Notes: generated by a model from the sequence alone, not told the origin. A stretch of DNA of 64,000 nt from Sapria himalayana (GCA_029783825.1 JAREIK010003356.1:117649-181648); one strand, 5' to 3'. Positions 26,801 through 39,655 are shown, counted from the first letter of the stretch. A program made the numbers and translations.

Positions 26801-27391
26801 ACAAGATACTACTACTCTCCCAACTATAACACTCTGCCTCAAAATTTTATCAGAGTACTACTTACAATGATAAGGTTCATTCAATACTGCATCCCATGGA
26901 GTACATTTTCATTCAATATTATAATTTGTTCAAATATAAAAATCTATCAAATATCTTCTTCAACAACTCTTCTATCTTTTTTTTTCTAGTCTTGATAAAC
27001 TATTTTCAATTTTACTTATATTTACATTTCTTACCTAATAACTCTAGTTCAAACTATTATAATAGTAAAATTCATCAAATCAATCTAAACCCAACATCTT
27101 TCTTTTTTATGATATATTTGCTTATAAAATATTTAGTTTATACGATTACTTTGGTTCCCACTATATATGATATTAACTTGCCAAAAGAAAAGATTGTTGA
27201 TACATTTTCTTTCACTATAGTGATGTAATTCATTTGGGCATTTGAGAGTGTGTTGTTATCATAATATATGATAACTATTTATAAATATTTGTAGTGTGTA
27301 TATAACAACATATTTTCTAATATATAAATTTTTTTTAGAAAAATATACAAAAATATTAATTGATATTATGGTTTATTATTATTGAGACAAA

Positions 27392-27427
<36 letters not shown>

Positions 27428-30274
27428 CAAATAATCAAAAATATCTTGAATCACTCAAAGAGAATAAAAGCAATTCCATACATATTTTCATATATTTGTG
27501 AAAATAAATAGGACCACAACATACATCTTCTTGAGAAAACCTATAAAAGATTTACAATATTGAAAACATTTTTTATATATATCCTAAAGAATAAGAGAAA
27601 CTATATTTTCATATTTTTCTTTATATCTAGTAGAGATAACAATGGAAAACTGATTGATAAATAATCACATATGCATAAGATGAAATTAAATAAGTTTTCA
27701 TTTAAATATATAACTTAAAAACAAAAAAAATATTTAAATCATTCAGCTATTCGAAACTTTTATAAAAAAATATTTGAATATAAAAATATTCAATTCATTA
27801 ATACATATAATAATAGTATCAACTACAGTAATATAACACAACTTTCCTCCGAGTCATATTTATAGAAATAATATGTTAACGCAAAAAAATCATAAAAATG
27901 CGAATCTTAAAGACTTTTCTAAATACATTTCATTATTTAAATCATTATGACTAAATGTATTATTAAAAATTAATTATTAATTAAATAAAACAAGAATGAG
28001 ATATAATTTATACTATAAGTTTAAATACCTATAGAGGTAAAAGCATAAAATAACAAGTTGAATAATTAGTAAGCCAAGACATAATTCTTGAGACATTGAG
28101 GTATAAAAACTTTTAATTCAAAATAAGATTAGAGAGAGAGAGAGATATATATATATATATATATATATAATATAAAATTAATTCATCAAAATAAAAAAAA
28201 TATTATTAGTTTCTTACTTATTCAAAAAATCATAATTAAGTAACAAAATAAATAATAAAATTATAATAATATTTCTTTTTATAAAAAAAACACAATCATT
28301 ACACAACATAAAAGTGGATTTAAATATATATGATTAAAATATTTTAACATAAATTCTCTTCTCTAATATCATCATTATTTTTATCAAGTATATTAGTAGT
28401 TAGAAAGTTTTTACTATCAAATGATTGATTTCATATTAAATAAATATGAAATCATCACGATTTATATGAATTTTCATCTATAATAATTTATGTCAAACTC
28501 AACTAACTCATATTATTATATGTTCTGGCTAAATGATATTTAAGATTAAGAAATTCATTAAAAAAATTGGCCACAAAATTCCTAAGAAAACCCAAATGTG
28601 AATTAAATTGAAAACAATCTCTTTAGCCTCATATAGATTGCCACGACGAAAAGAATATCTAAAAAAATTATATCACTCAAATACTAATTTGTGGTAATGA
28701 TGAATTGCAGTTATATTTTTTTGAATACTATAATGGCCTAGAAAGACATGAGATGACACAATTTATTTTCTTACTTTTAAAGAAACATTTGAACAAAATT
28801 CATATCCCCTACAACACGAATGATAAATGAAGTGATTAAATAATTTATAAGAAATACAATTTGAAAAAAAAAATAAAAGAAGATATCAAAATGATTAAGT
28901 AATTTGTAATCATAATTGATTCATCCTAAAATGTCTTATAAAAAAAGTTTTAAAGTTGTCTTAATTGAATATGTTTTATAATCTCTAAATTTTCAATATG
29001 AAAATAATATGACTACATAAAATACAAGATAAATCCCTTTATGTTTTTTCAAAAAAAAATACAAATTCTCACATTGTATATTATATAATAATATAATTTT
29101 AAAAATATTTATTTCATATTTTTAGTAAATATCAATCATTTTTTAAAAATAAAGTATAAATATATAAAAATTATTTTTTTCTTTATGAGATATGAATTAT
29201 GTAATGCGATAATACTTATTTATAAAAATAATTAACAAAATAATAAAAGTCATCTTACATAATAATATTATATAATATTCTAGGAAATCTAGATAGAATA
29301 TATTTCTAATAATATTTTCTTGACATACTATAAAAACACTAGCATATTTTAAAAGTGTACCTCATTATTAATATAAATTATATATTTTATGCTTAATTTC
29401 ATAAGTTTTACAGTTATCAAAATAAAAAAATTAAACTGGTAGTGAATAAAAAAAGATTAATGAAAACTAAGCATCTAATTTATCCTCAGATATGACAAAA
29501 ATAGGGATAGACAACATGATCAATTCTTAGAAAAGTCATCCACAAAGTTATATAAATCCTACAAAAATATCTAAAAAAAACATGGTTAACTCTAAAATTA
29601 AAATTAAGTTATTTAGCATGATAACTCAAAATAATAAGATTAACAATAATGTTATAACACCTTGATCATATAATATTAGCATAAGCTAGTATGGCATCAA
29701 TTACTAGAAAAAAAAAGATTTAAGAAAAATAGAAATTTACCAAAAAAAATTGTTAACTCACAGATCAACAATGCAAAAGTTAATAATAAAATTTGAAAAA
29801 AAATATTAAGAAACTTTAACCTCGCGAGAAGATGAAGAATGTGACAGACATAGAGAATGTTTTAAAATACTTCACTCGAGAATTTATAGTATTTGTTGGC
29901 ACATTATGTGGTGAATTCTTAAAAAACCTAGTGGCATGCTCGACAAATTTTATACTTATACCAATAGTAAAGTTGAATTGTTAAAGAATACAATTCAAAG
30001 ACTTTAAGTTAAGTGGAAAATAGAAAAGATAAAATAATTGTACCTAAATAATAAAATGAACATTGATACTATTATACTAAATATGCATCATAGTAATTTT
30101 ATTAACTATAATAAAATTAAAAACATTATAATGAGATAAAAAGAAATTAATAAATAAATATATGTAATGTATCATGTTATAAATAGAGTGCACTCAAAAA
30201 CTAAAGAATTAAAAGTATAAATAATTTTAAAAATAAATAATTGAAAAAGTATGATTAGTACCGCTAACTTCAAA
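26801..30274. other. AT-rich DNA, no convincing gene
   Basis: There is one 110-codon plus-strand frame (26,896-27,228) rich in Phe, Ile, Asn and Tyr, as expected from AT-rich DNA. (AAT)n lies at about 27,392-27,427 and (GA)n(TA)n at about 28,130-28,169. I recognise no transposase, polymerase or host protein in six frames here. Confidence 0.6.
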
Positions 30275-30769
30275 CACTACAAGAAAAATCTCATATAACT
30301 AGGGATAATTCCCTAGCAAAATGGGTATTTTCCATCCCTAAATGGGATATAGCGACGGATTACAGACGGATCGGTTCCTTATCTAAAGTGCTTTTTGCTA
30401 AATTTTAGCGATGGAAGTGTCCCTAGCTAAAATGTTAGTGATGGAAAAATCACTTGCTAAAAAAGAAAAATTTTATCGCTAAATTAGCAAGATAAACTAG
30501 ATATCCTATCACTAAACAAAAATAATGATGGATTATTCCATAGCTAATGTTTGTCTATAAATTATAGTGACAGATGTAGTCCCTAGGCAAATAAATTTAG
30601 CGACGGATTATCCGTCGCTAATTTTAATGTGTCCCTAGCTAAATTAGCTAGGGAAGATTCCCTAGCTAATTTAGCAAGGAATTTTTCCCTTGCTATTTAT
30701 CAAGGGAATATTTCCTAGCCATTTTAATTTCAAAAATAATTTCAGAATTTAAAAATTTTTAAATTTTTT

Positions 30770-32037
30770 AATTAAATAATTTAATATTTTTATATCAAAT
30801 TTAATAAAAATTGAAACTATAAATAATTTATAATAAACAAAAAATAAAATCATTTAAAATCTTTATGTAAATTCAATATTCTACATAATTGAAACAAAAA
30901 AATAACAAACTTTTATTTGATCTTATTCATCAAAGTATCTACCCACAGTGCATAAAGTATAATATATCTATTCATTGACGTTGTTTTCTCTCCCTATGCT
31001 CCCCCGATCATCATTTTTCTACTATGACAAAGCTGTCCGAGTAACATCACGTAATATCTAGTGAAAAATCTCATCACTTATAGAAGCTTTGTAAAAGGAA
31101 TAATGTGGAATCATATCTGTAAGAAAATTAAACAACTCAGTCAAATTAACAAAAAAAATTATGCTTTGATACATATATAATCCTGTAGTATATATATAAA
31201 TACATACTAGTGTTTTACTTGTACATATATTACTACAGTATATGTACATATAAACAACATTATAATGTGTACATATAAACTAAGTACACATATACTCAGT
31301 ATATATGTACATAAAATACTATAGTATTAAATGTACATATATACTGACTTTATTCGTACGTATATACCTCATTTGGTGTTGATGCTGCTACTTCCACTGC
31401 CTCTCCTACCGCTTCTGCCATTGCCGATGTCACTGCCAATACCACTGCTGCTGTCGCCGCTGCCACCGCTGCCTCTACTGCCGCCTCTGTCACAGTTGCC
31501 TCTGCTACCGCCGCCGCCACTACTGCCGCCGCTGGCCACTGTAGTAGCTACCGACGCTTCCTGTACTACTGCTGCATGCTGGTGCTGCCACTGCCACCCC
31601 TGCCGCTGCTGCTACTGCCACCATCGCTGCTGCAACTGCCACCTCTATCACTGCTTCCGGTGTTGCCACTACTTCCGGTCTGCCACTACTTCAGTTGTAG
31701 CCAATACAACCGTCGATGTCGCCACTGCTTCCGGTGCAGCTGGTGCTGCTGCCTCTACCACTGCCGCTCCACCACTACAGCAGCCACCCCTGCCGCCACT
31801 ACCGATGCTACCCCCACTACCACAGCTGTCGCTTACGTTGCCATCGCTACCGTCACTGCCACCGATGTCGCTGCTACTATTGCTGATAATAAGTTTTTAC
31901 ATACCTATAATAGTCTAAAACTCTACCCAAAAAATTCAGAGACACACAAACATATTCACATATATATAATATCATTTATTATAGACATAAACAAACATAA
32001 ATTAAAGTTGATAGTAATACAGCTTCAACAAAAATTT
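30770..32037 (+). repeat. CACTA interior tandem unit, copy 1
   Basis: The unit starts AATTAAATAATTTAATATTT and includes GTGCATAAAGTATAAT near 30,950, a TTTCTCTCCC box, GTACATA-rich text and a trinucleotide array. The landmark recurs at 32,219, giving a period of 1,269 bp. Confidence 0.85.
31375..31893. repeat. (GCY/ACY)n trinucleotide array, unit 1
   Basis: It has the same character as 14,176-14,640: three-base steps GCT/GCC/ACT/ACC/CCG with near absence of stops in several frames. Translations (Leu/Pro-rich, or Cys/His/Arg-rich) differ by frame and resemble no family. Confidence 0.9.
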
Positions 32038-32548
32038 AATTAAATAATTTAATATATTTATATTAAATTGAATAAAAATAGAAACTATAAATGAAAATTT
32101 TAAAGAAAACAAAAAAAATTCATTTAATAACTTATTCTAATACAATATTTTAAATAACTGCAACAAAAATATAACAGAATTATATTACATCTTAATTAAC
32201 AATGTATCTACCGATAGTGCATAAAGTATAATCTATTCATATATTGACGTTGCTTTCTCTCCCTCTACTCCTCTGATCACTAACTTTCTGCTGTGAAAAA
32301 GTTGCCCGATCACGGTGCATCATGTCTGTCAAAAAATCCCTTCACTTATATGAGCTTTGAATGAAAAATAATGTGGTACCATATATGTAAGAAATTTATA
32401 CCACTCAATCAAATCAAAATAAATATAAAAAAACTATGTTTTAATATATATATATATTACTGCAATAAATATGTATATATATATATACTAGCATTTCACT
32501 CGTACATATATTACTACAGTATATGTACATATATACTATAGTATTATG

Positions 32549-32592
32549 TGTACATATATACTGAGTACATATATACTCAGTATATATGTACA
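32549..32592. other. Perfect inverted repeat, 19-bp stem and 6-nt loop
   Basis: The left arm TGTACATATATACTGAGTA (32,549-32,567) and the right arm TACTCAGTATATATGTACA (32,574-32,592) are exact reverse complements around CATATA. Imperfect versions occur at the equivalent places near 14,085 and 31,280. It could extrude as a cruciform. Confidence 0.9.
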
Positions 32593-32647
32593 TAAAATAC
32601 TGTAGTATTATATGTACGTATATACCGACTATATACGTATGTATATA

Positions 32648-32996
32648 CCGCATTTGTTGTCGTTGTTGCTACTCATGCTGTCGATGTCCCTACTATTGCC
32701 GCTGCTACTGCCGCTGCTGCTGCCGCTGCTACAGCTGTGGTCATTTTTGCCGCCACTGCCGTCGCTACCGCCGCTGCTACAATTGCTGCTGCCGTCGCTA
32801 CTACCGCCGCTGCCGCCACTATCGGTGTTGTCGCTCCTGCAGCCGCTGCTTCCACCACTACTGGTGCTGCCACTGATGTCACTGCTACTGTTGATGCCGT
32901 AGTTGCCGCTCCTGCTGCCGCCTCTGCCAACTCTACCACTACTACCAGTGCATCCGATGATGCCGGTGCTACTGGTGCTGTTGCCGCCACTGCCAA
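32648..32996. repeat. (GCY/ACY)n trinucleotide array, unit 2
   Basis: This is a third array of the family. Both strands are open over its whole length (Ala/Thr/Val-rich on either strand). It follows the hairpin at 32,549-32,592 by about 55 bp. Confidence 0.9.
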
Positions 32997-33000
32997 AATA

Positions 33001-34080
33001 AAATCCAACATTATTCATGTTTTTATATAAAATTATATGCAAAATAAAATGCACCTTACTTTATATATCACATTTTAGGAAAATCTTTCAATATAGGCTC
33101 TTTAAGAACAACATTGGAATTTTAAAAATAAAGAATAAAATTAAAGATAAGAATAAAACTTAATTTTTTTAGTGGACTCGTATAATCAAGACAACTAGAA
33201 AATTATGAGATAAAATTATTAATATTCAATATGTTTCATATTGGTTATTTTTTGACCATCAATTTATCATTAAGTATTAGGTCTCATCTCACTAGGCAAT
33301 AAATCTCAAAAATAACATCATTAAAATAGACATAAAAAATTCAAGTTTAACAAAACTATGATAATTCAAAATAAAAATTAATACATGATATTTTATTATT
33401 GGCCTAGAATAATAATTTTCATCATAGGTTGTATACATAAGCACCCAAAGGCAAAATAATTAAATATGCAACATAACATAAACTTCACCTCACTAAATCT
33501 CATAAAAATTTTAAAATAAAATATATTTGTGCAGAAAGAATACAAAAATAACTAATCATTATGAAAATATATATCACATGAATATAGTGAAGACCATATA
33601 TTGACACAATAACAAATATTTTTGTCCAAGGACAATAAATATCAAGTTTGAGACTCATCAGACATAATCTCTCTAATTTTTAGAGATAAGACAATTAAGA
33701 TATGCATTAAGTAGTGACTCCTCCCAATGCATATGACAACACAACAACGAGTATGTACATTCAATTTGAATTATACACATATGTGATGAAAAAGAATAGG
33801 ATTGGCCAAGTTATGTCTAGTCTATTCACAATTCCTAATTTCTAGATAAAGCTCAGCACGACATTATTGCATTGTAATTCAAATATGACATCTACCCAAA
33901 TATATTTTCTTATGTATGATTTTTATGATTGACTTTTCTTCAAAAAAAGTAAGTTGCTATTTCTAAATTAGATAAAATAGAAATACTAATTTTTTCAACA
34001 TTGTTTAGGAGACTCAAAAATAAAAAGAAATAGGGTCAAGCAACAAGCAAGATATTACTCACCTATGAAACAACAACATG
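33001..34080. other. AT-rich DNA, no gene seen
   Basis: No recognisable protein in six frames. It leads on the minus strand into the exon-like segment at 34,080-34,450, so part of it could be intron of that segment. Confidence 0.5.
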
Positions 34081-34450
34081 TCGAACACCACTCTCTATGT
34101 CACCACTGATGAATTCATATGCATCCATCATAGAGTTGCTTCATGGCATCAGTTGATCTGCACACTCATTACTCGTATCAGATTATGTTGCCTAGAGCAA
34201 TAGTAGTTGTTATGGCCCCCACTGATGAATCTAGTCCACACAGCATCTTTTACCTATCTAAGCTTACCGAAGTGTCCATGATGTGAAATTTCCAGCAGAG
34301 GAGGTTTTACCCACACGAAGAGCCTGTAGATGGGAGCCCAATCTACAAGCATTGTTCTCATGTCTATATGAACACCACCATAAGCTATGACATTGTAGAT
34401 CTCCTGTGAGAACCCTAAAACATTGTTATTGCTACCATTAAATGCACAGT
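34075..34450 (-). pseudogene. Exon-like segment of unknown origin
   Basis: Composition here is balanced, unlike the surrounding AT-rich DNA. Read on the minus strand it ends in a good splice-donor match (TCATAG followed by GTGAGTAAT, near 34,065). No frame is open throughout, and translations give no family I recognise. It could be a decayed exon of a CACTA-encoded protein such as TNPA, or a captured host-gene exon. Confidence 0.3.
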
Positions 34451-34666
34451 TTGAAGTGTGAGCTCAGTTTTTTGATAAAAAGCATTTTAATAAAACCTTA
34501 TATATATACTAAACTATTATAAAATAAAATATAAAAAAATAACACTAAAATTAAATTATAAAAAATAAATAATTTAAACATAATAATAGAAATAGATCTT
34601 TATTTAACCATAAATGATATTATTTAATGAATAAATAAAATAATATTATATTATAATAAAGTATTC

Positions 34667-34700
<34 letters not shown>

Positions 34701-35820
34701 TATATGGTCATAAATTTATAAGAATTCAATTTATCTTTTATTAAGATAATATGAAATAATTATAAAAGCATATAATTAAAATCTTTTAATCATTATAAAT
34801 TTTAATGTTTGAAGTGTTCATTTAATAACCACACTGAAATATTAATTTTTTAAATAATCAAATTTTTTTTGATGTAATTAAACAACAATATATTAATCTT
34901 AAAATATCAACTTTTATTCTTTTACATTTTATGAAAAATTAAAAAAATTTTTTAATAATTCAAATATTTAAAATCTTTTAGTCATTATATTTTTAAAAAA
35001 TTTCTATAATAGTAAAAATATTATTTTATACTTTTATTTATATAAATGTTTACGTATTTATTCATTTATTCATATAATTTTATATATTTTTTGTAATCAA
35101 ACAATTGTTTATTTTAGTTTTTTATTAGTTGAAATTTTTATATATTTTTATATATTAATTAAAATATTTTATAAATATTATAATTATATAATAAATTATA
35201 TAATGTTTTGTAATACAAATATTTAAAAATCATAAATAAATAGTTCAGATAAAATTAAGTATAATATTTTAATTAAATTATAATAAAAAAATAGTTATTT
35301 TAATCATATTTAATATAAATTTTTATTAGTATTTATATATTTATTATTTTTTTATAATATCAAATTTAAATTATTATATGTGAAGATTGTGTAATTCAAG
35401 GATCGCTCATATAAAGACCATGAAATACCTTTAATATAGAAAATAATATAAAATATTAAAATAAATAATGCTTAAAAAAATATCATTGAAGATTAGCAAC
35501 AGGAAAAAATTAATTTAAAAACATACATAAAAAACTCATATATAGAAGACAAAACCATTATGTCATCTCACACATTGAGTACTCTCAACAAAGCATAAAG
35601 AAAATAAATAAAAGTTAGGTGTATGGCCAACTTTAAAGTTACAGTTATGTAAAGAAAACATATAGCTGTACAATTATGAGTAAGCTACAACTATGTAAAA
35701 AAACATACAACTAAGCAATTCTGACTTTTTAAGTAGTTAATAAGATCCCAATAATTAAAAAATATACAGCCAAGTTAAAGAAACTAATTTCCATATAAGA
35801 TTTATGTGAACTACACATTA
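34451..35820. other. AT-rich DNA, no gene seen
   Basis: A and T runs dominate, with a TATATA cluster at about 34,667-34,703. There is no open frame of note and no recognised motif. Confidence 0.6.
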
Positions 35821-35829
35821 CATCACTCT

Positions 35830-36240
35830 TCATACCTTTGTGCACTGCACTACACTTCACACCACATTGCACTGTTACACTTACACCATAATGCCCAAAC
35901 TATTACACATTCACTCTTATTGTGCACCCAACACAACACTACACTACACCATACACATTAATACCATGTTGACACCTCTGCCACTGCTAGACAATCAGAC
36001 ACTACATACACTTTGCCTCAACACCACAAATACTATCACATTGTCAATGTCATTGCACAAATACTATGTCGAAGCCACTATCACGCCGATAATCCATTAA
36101 TATCTTGTCCTCCACACAAACACACACACTATCATTGTTCCACATCAACACTAACACTACATCGACGTCACTCTGCAGTCACATCAACTATTTACCATGT
36201 AGATCTACTGCATAAACTAAGTGCACACATTGTATAGTAA
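35830..36240. repeat. CAC/TAC-rich low-complexity segment
   Basis: The stretch is rich in CACT, ACAC and CATT steps (CTTCACACCACATTGCACTG), standing out from AT-rich flanks. Its open frames (86 and 74 codons, His/Thr/Leu-rich) follow from the composition. It resembles the CACC/TGCC-rich stretch at 54,600-54,850. Confidence 0.55.
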
Positions 36241-37049
36241 TACCATGTAAATGCAGACATACTTTTATGATTCTCAAACCCTAGCTTAAAAATTAAAAAA
36301 GAAAATATTATGATAGAAAAAAGAAAATAAAACACTAAATCATAACTCAAACAACAATCCTAATTATAAATAAAGAAAAAAAATATGAGCAGGCCATAAA
36401 TCGGGTGTTCCTATTATTAAAAAATATATATAATAAATGGAGGTCGTGGAAGTCATACCCAGTATACAAGATTCCCATTTTAATGAGAGATCTGAGAGAG
36501 TTTAATATATCGATAGTCTTACCTCCCAAAAATTTATAGAGACTACATCTAAAAAGTATCCAACCTGAGACATACTACCATTATCTATAAATATTTATCA
36601 TTGTACAAATGCATTACCTCCAATATATATGTAACGCAAAAAAATTCCAAGTAATCAATTAGCTCAATAATTTTTCACCCAAACATTTTTAAGAATAATA
36701 TAATAAATAAACACTCATAAAATTATAACAATGATATTCAAAATGTTCAAATTATAAATAAATATAAGTGATGAGTCATAAGGTAAAGATTTGAGAGAGA
36801 AATAAAAAGAAAACTCAAAAATAAGTAATAATTATATCGTAGAATCAATTTAATTATATATAGATATGTATACTATTAAATCTATTTTTTATTTAGGTAA
36901 GTTACAAAAAAATAAAAAAAATAAAAATATTTATATATGGATTGGAATATATTAGAACATGGATTAGATTAGCTAGTTCCAAATGGCATGGTAAAGGCCC
37001 AACAATGATCATGATGATAAATGAGAATTTACATTGTTAGATAATAAAC
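36241..37049. other. AT-rich DNA, no gene seen
   Basis: One 60-codon minus-strand frame (36,347-36,529) has no recognised similarity. Nothing else stands out. Confidence 0.5.
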
Positions 37050-37214
37050 TTAAAAGAAAACCTCTGGATTGGAATAAGATTTGAGATGTTGAAATATAAA
37101 TAAAATAGTGAGTATAACTACTATAATTGCAAAGAATCCTCCATCAATAATAGCTGGTTGATGAAAATCTCTATAGGTAACTACGTGTGATGCGACATTG
37201 TTTAATAGTGCCAT
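37050..37214 (-). CDS. 54-codon open frame with one hydrophobic segment, doubtful
   Basis: An ATG at 37,214 opens a 54-codon frame ending TAA at 37,050. Residues about 24-43 (PAIIDGGFFAIIVVILTILF) form a strongly hydrophobic stretch that could span a membrane. It lies just beyond the reverse-transcriptase part of a minus-strand copia relic, where RNase H would be expected, but it does not look like RNase H. It could be chance in AT-rich DNA or a piece of an inserted gene. I do not recognise it. Confidence 0.15.
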   Translation of the reverse strand: MALLNNVASHVVTYRDFHQPAIIDGGFFAIIVVILTILFIFQHLKSYSNPEVFF

Positions 37215-39350
37215 ATTTCATGCATGTCCACTTCCATTCCTACTATATTTGATCTCCATGCCTAAAAAATCAATCTTAGTTGAAAAAATTAAACATTCCA
37301 AGTGTTTCTTATTGAATAAACTTGCAATAAGACTTCCAATATATCATCCCAAAAAAGAAAAATTCATTTGGATATTTGAAAAACTAAGTAAAAAGAAATA
37401 AACGAAAACCAAAAAAAATTATAGCTAAATTTACTAAAGTTGTATATGGCAATAAAGGAAACTAGAATAAAGATTTAGTTATCTCGATGATAGTTTTAAA
37501 ATAATTTTTTAAAAAATAATTTCTTAAAAGATGATTTTTGTCCATTTTCTTGCCTAAAAAAATTCTAGTTGTTTAAGAAATTAAATTATCAAAATCCAAC
37601 TCTTCTATCACAGATGAATATATAAAATTCAATATGAAAATATTTATGAATTTAGGAATATATATATGAATATCCAAGAAATATGATTCAATAGAAAAGA
37701 TAAAAGATTTATTAAAATAAAAATAAACAAAATAGACCCCATGTTATATTAATGGTGCATTTGCACTGATACTGCACTACACTAATTCCTTGTGGAAACA
37801 ATCCCACATCCAAAAATATTGTTGCCAAAATATTGTTGCAACTATTTTTAATCACTCACATTTCATTCATTCCAAGTAGTCCAAAAATTTATATAAGGCA
37901 ATATGTCTTAAAACCTTTTTATTATATCTACCATAGATAAATTTTACATGAAATAATATGTATCCTCAAGAAGAACAAATAAAAATTAATAATGTATTTG
38001 ATTAGCTCAAATAAAGTGACTACAAGGAAAAACCTTGCAAACCAGGCTCAGGTGACTACTTTAGACCGTATAATACATTTTACAATCTGCAACCCACACT
38101 TGATTGTACTGCCAAAAACACTAGTAGTTGCTTCATATATACCTCCATCTCAAGTTTATAATATAAAAATATTTTTTCCAAGTTTAGTTTGTGTATACTC
38201 TAACCATGAGATATTGTAAAAAAATTAAAATACGTACCGAAGTCAACTTGATCACTACAGAGTAAGTATCATGATATTTCATACCAAATATCTAATTGTA
38301 TCACATCACTATAGATCTCAATTTAAGTTGATATGATTTTTCATTCAAAACTTGCCTTCATAGTAAATAATAAAATGCATCCAACAACAGACTTTCTCAA
38401 CGATCATGATATTAGTTGTCTGATCTCATTATAGTTAAGGATATACATCTCATCTATCATAGTCTAACACATTCTTAAATGAGATAATATATCAGAAAAA
38501 GATCATGCTAGTATCATCAAGAGAAATAATAAAAGAAATAAAATAAAATAAAATAAGAGTGCAACGAACTATGTGAAATCGAGTATTGAGTACACTTCTT
38601 CTCTCCTTTTCATAGAGCAATCAAAAGGTCAAGGTAAGAGGAATTGCCTATAAAATTGTTTGGCTCCTCGATAGGATCGCCTCTTATCCTATCAAGCTAG
38701 GCATGTTTCTCTCATCTAGTATATACTCTAAGTTATGAATGTTCAAGTGTCATAATTTCCAACATTATGAGTCTGTATTGGTGCACCCACTTATAATACT
38801 ATGTAATCTAGATATGACAAAAATTCTTCTACTCGAGAATTCTCACTTTCGCTAGACTCAATATAATCTGAATTTGTTGGCAAGTATGCTGATTCTATGA
38901 GAATAATATCATGCTAAAAACCAACATGATCAAATATAGGCAATGAGTGACTCTCGCTATCGACTAAAAGTCAATGTAGGGTTATAGATAAGAAACAAAG
39001 AGTGATGAATCCAAATGCAATATATATATATGTATATATATATATATTCACACTCTTCCTAAGCATGGTAAAGAATAAATCATTATTAAACAATTAACAT
39101 CTAAGCTCATTAAAATTTTATCAATCTATGGTAAAAAATATACTCTCTTTGGGAATATCCAAGAAAGACATAACTCAAGGCCTTGGATACTAGTTTGTCT
39201 CATCCTAGAGAACAATAAAAAAAATAAGTGAAACAAAAAACTCTAGAAGACAACAATTTTGGAATACTCTTTCCAAGTGAAAATATGCGTCATCTCAATC
39301 AGTTGTCTATTCTTCCTTCAACCCCTTATTTTGTTGAAGGTATGATATTA
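37215..39350 (-). pseudogene. Ty1/copia pol relic (integrase C-terminus to reverse transcriptase)
   Basis: Minus-strand translation with many stops and frame changes gives the copia order from high to low coordinates. The end of integrase is near 39,170 (KLVSKALSYVFLGYS-like). The linker before reverse transcriptase, KGEKKCTQYSISH, is near 38,600. The YMEQ/GLKQSPRAW region is degraded but still reads WFARFFLVVTLFELIK near 38,030, followed by a damaged active site. FLGMEIKYS, the usual start of the reverse transcriptase-RNase H connection, lies near 37,270. Gag, protease and LTRs were not found. No frame is functional. Confidence 0.75.
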
Positions 39351-39616
39351 CAAAAAAGTCTAGTATATAATCTAATGATCTATATAATAAATATTAAATT
39401 GGTATGACATAGATTATAATATATTATTATTTTTAATTTTTTTAATTTTATCGAATTGAGTTTTTATCAATTTATAAAAAATTTTAACCAAATAAGACTT
39501 CTAATCTATCACGAAATAGATATATCCAAATATATCTTAAACAGTCAACAAAAAATATGATAAGATACTTAAATCTATCTTTAATCATATTTTTATTAGG
39601 TTTTCATATGTTTAAG
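39351..39616. other. AT-rich spacer, no gene seen
   Basis: It lies between the copia relic and the hAT-like end. Nothing recognisable. Confidence 0.4.
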
Positions 39617-39655
39617 TTAAAGATGTCAATCGGGTCGTGTCATATCTACATAGCA
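39617..39655 (+). mobile_element. Candidate hAT element terminus (left)
   Basis: AAAGATGTCAATCGGGTCGTG resembles the common plant hAT terminus (RGRGGTGTCAAnnnGG type). The opposite candidate, near 47,600 on the minus strand, reads TTAGGGGTGTCAAGTGTGC. A hAT transposase relic lies between them. No clear 8-bp target duplication was found. Confidence 0.45.

Larger units (their letters stand above)
30275..33000 (+). mobile_element. Second CACTA left end with tandem interior units
   Basis: CACTACAAGAAAAATCTC at 30,275 is preceded by AAA. Subterminal repeats (TAGCGACGGA, TCCCTAGCTAAATTAGC) run to about 30,730. Then come two tandem units of about 1.27 kb. The same family is present, truncated, at 13,225. 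Only the first 13 bases of the terminus agree well with the right end at 57,303; the rest differs, so its right end was not identified. No transposase frame was found. Confidence 0.8.
32038..33000 (+). repeat. CACTA interior tandem unit, copy 2
   Basis: This copy has the same order of landmarks as copy 1 (AATTAAATAATTTAATATAT, GTGCATAAAGTATAAT, TTTCTCTCCCTCTACTCC, GTACATA text, trinucleotide array). It ends soon after its array at about 33,000. Confidence 0.85.

Noticed and set aside
26896..27228. 110-codon plus-strand frame.
   Set aside because: Phe/Ile/Asn/Tyr-rich composition of an AT-rich stretch, with no recognised motif and no related copy; too weak to call a gene.
37992..38219. 75-codon plus-strand frame.
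   Set aside because: It lies antisense to the recognisable copia reverse transcriptase relic on the minus strand, which explains the sequence better.
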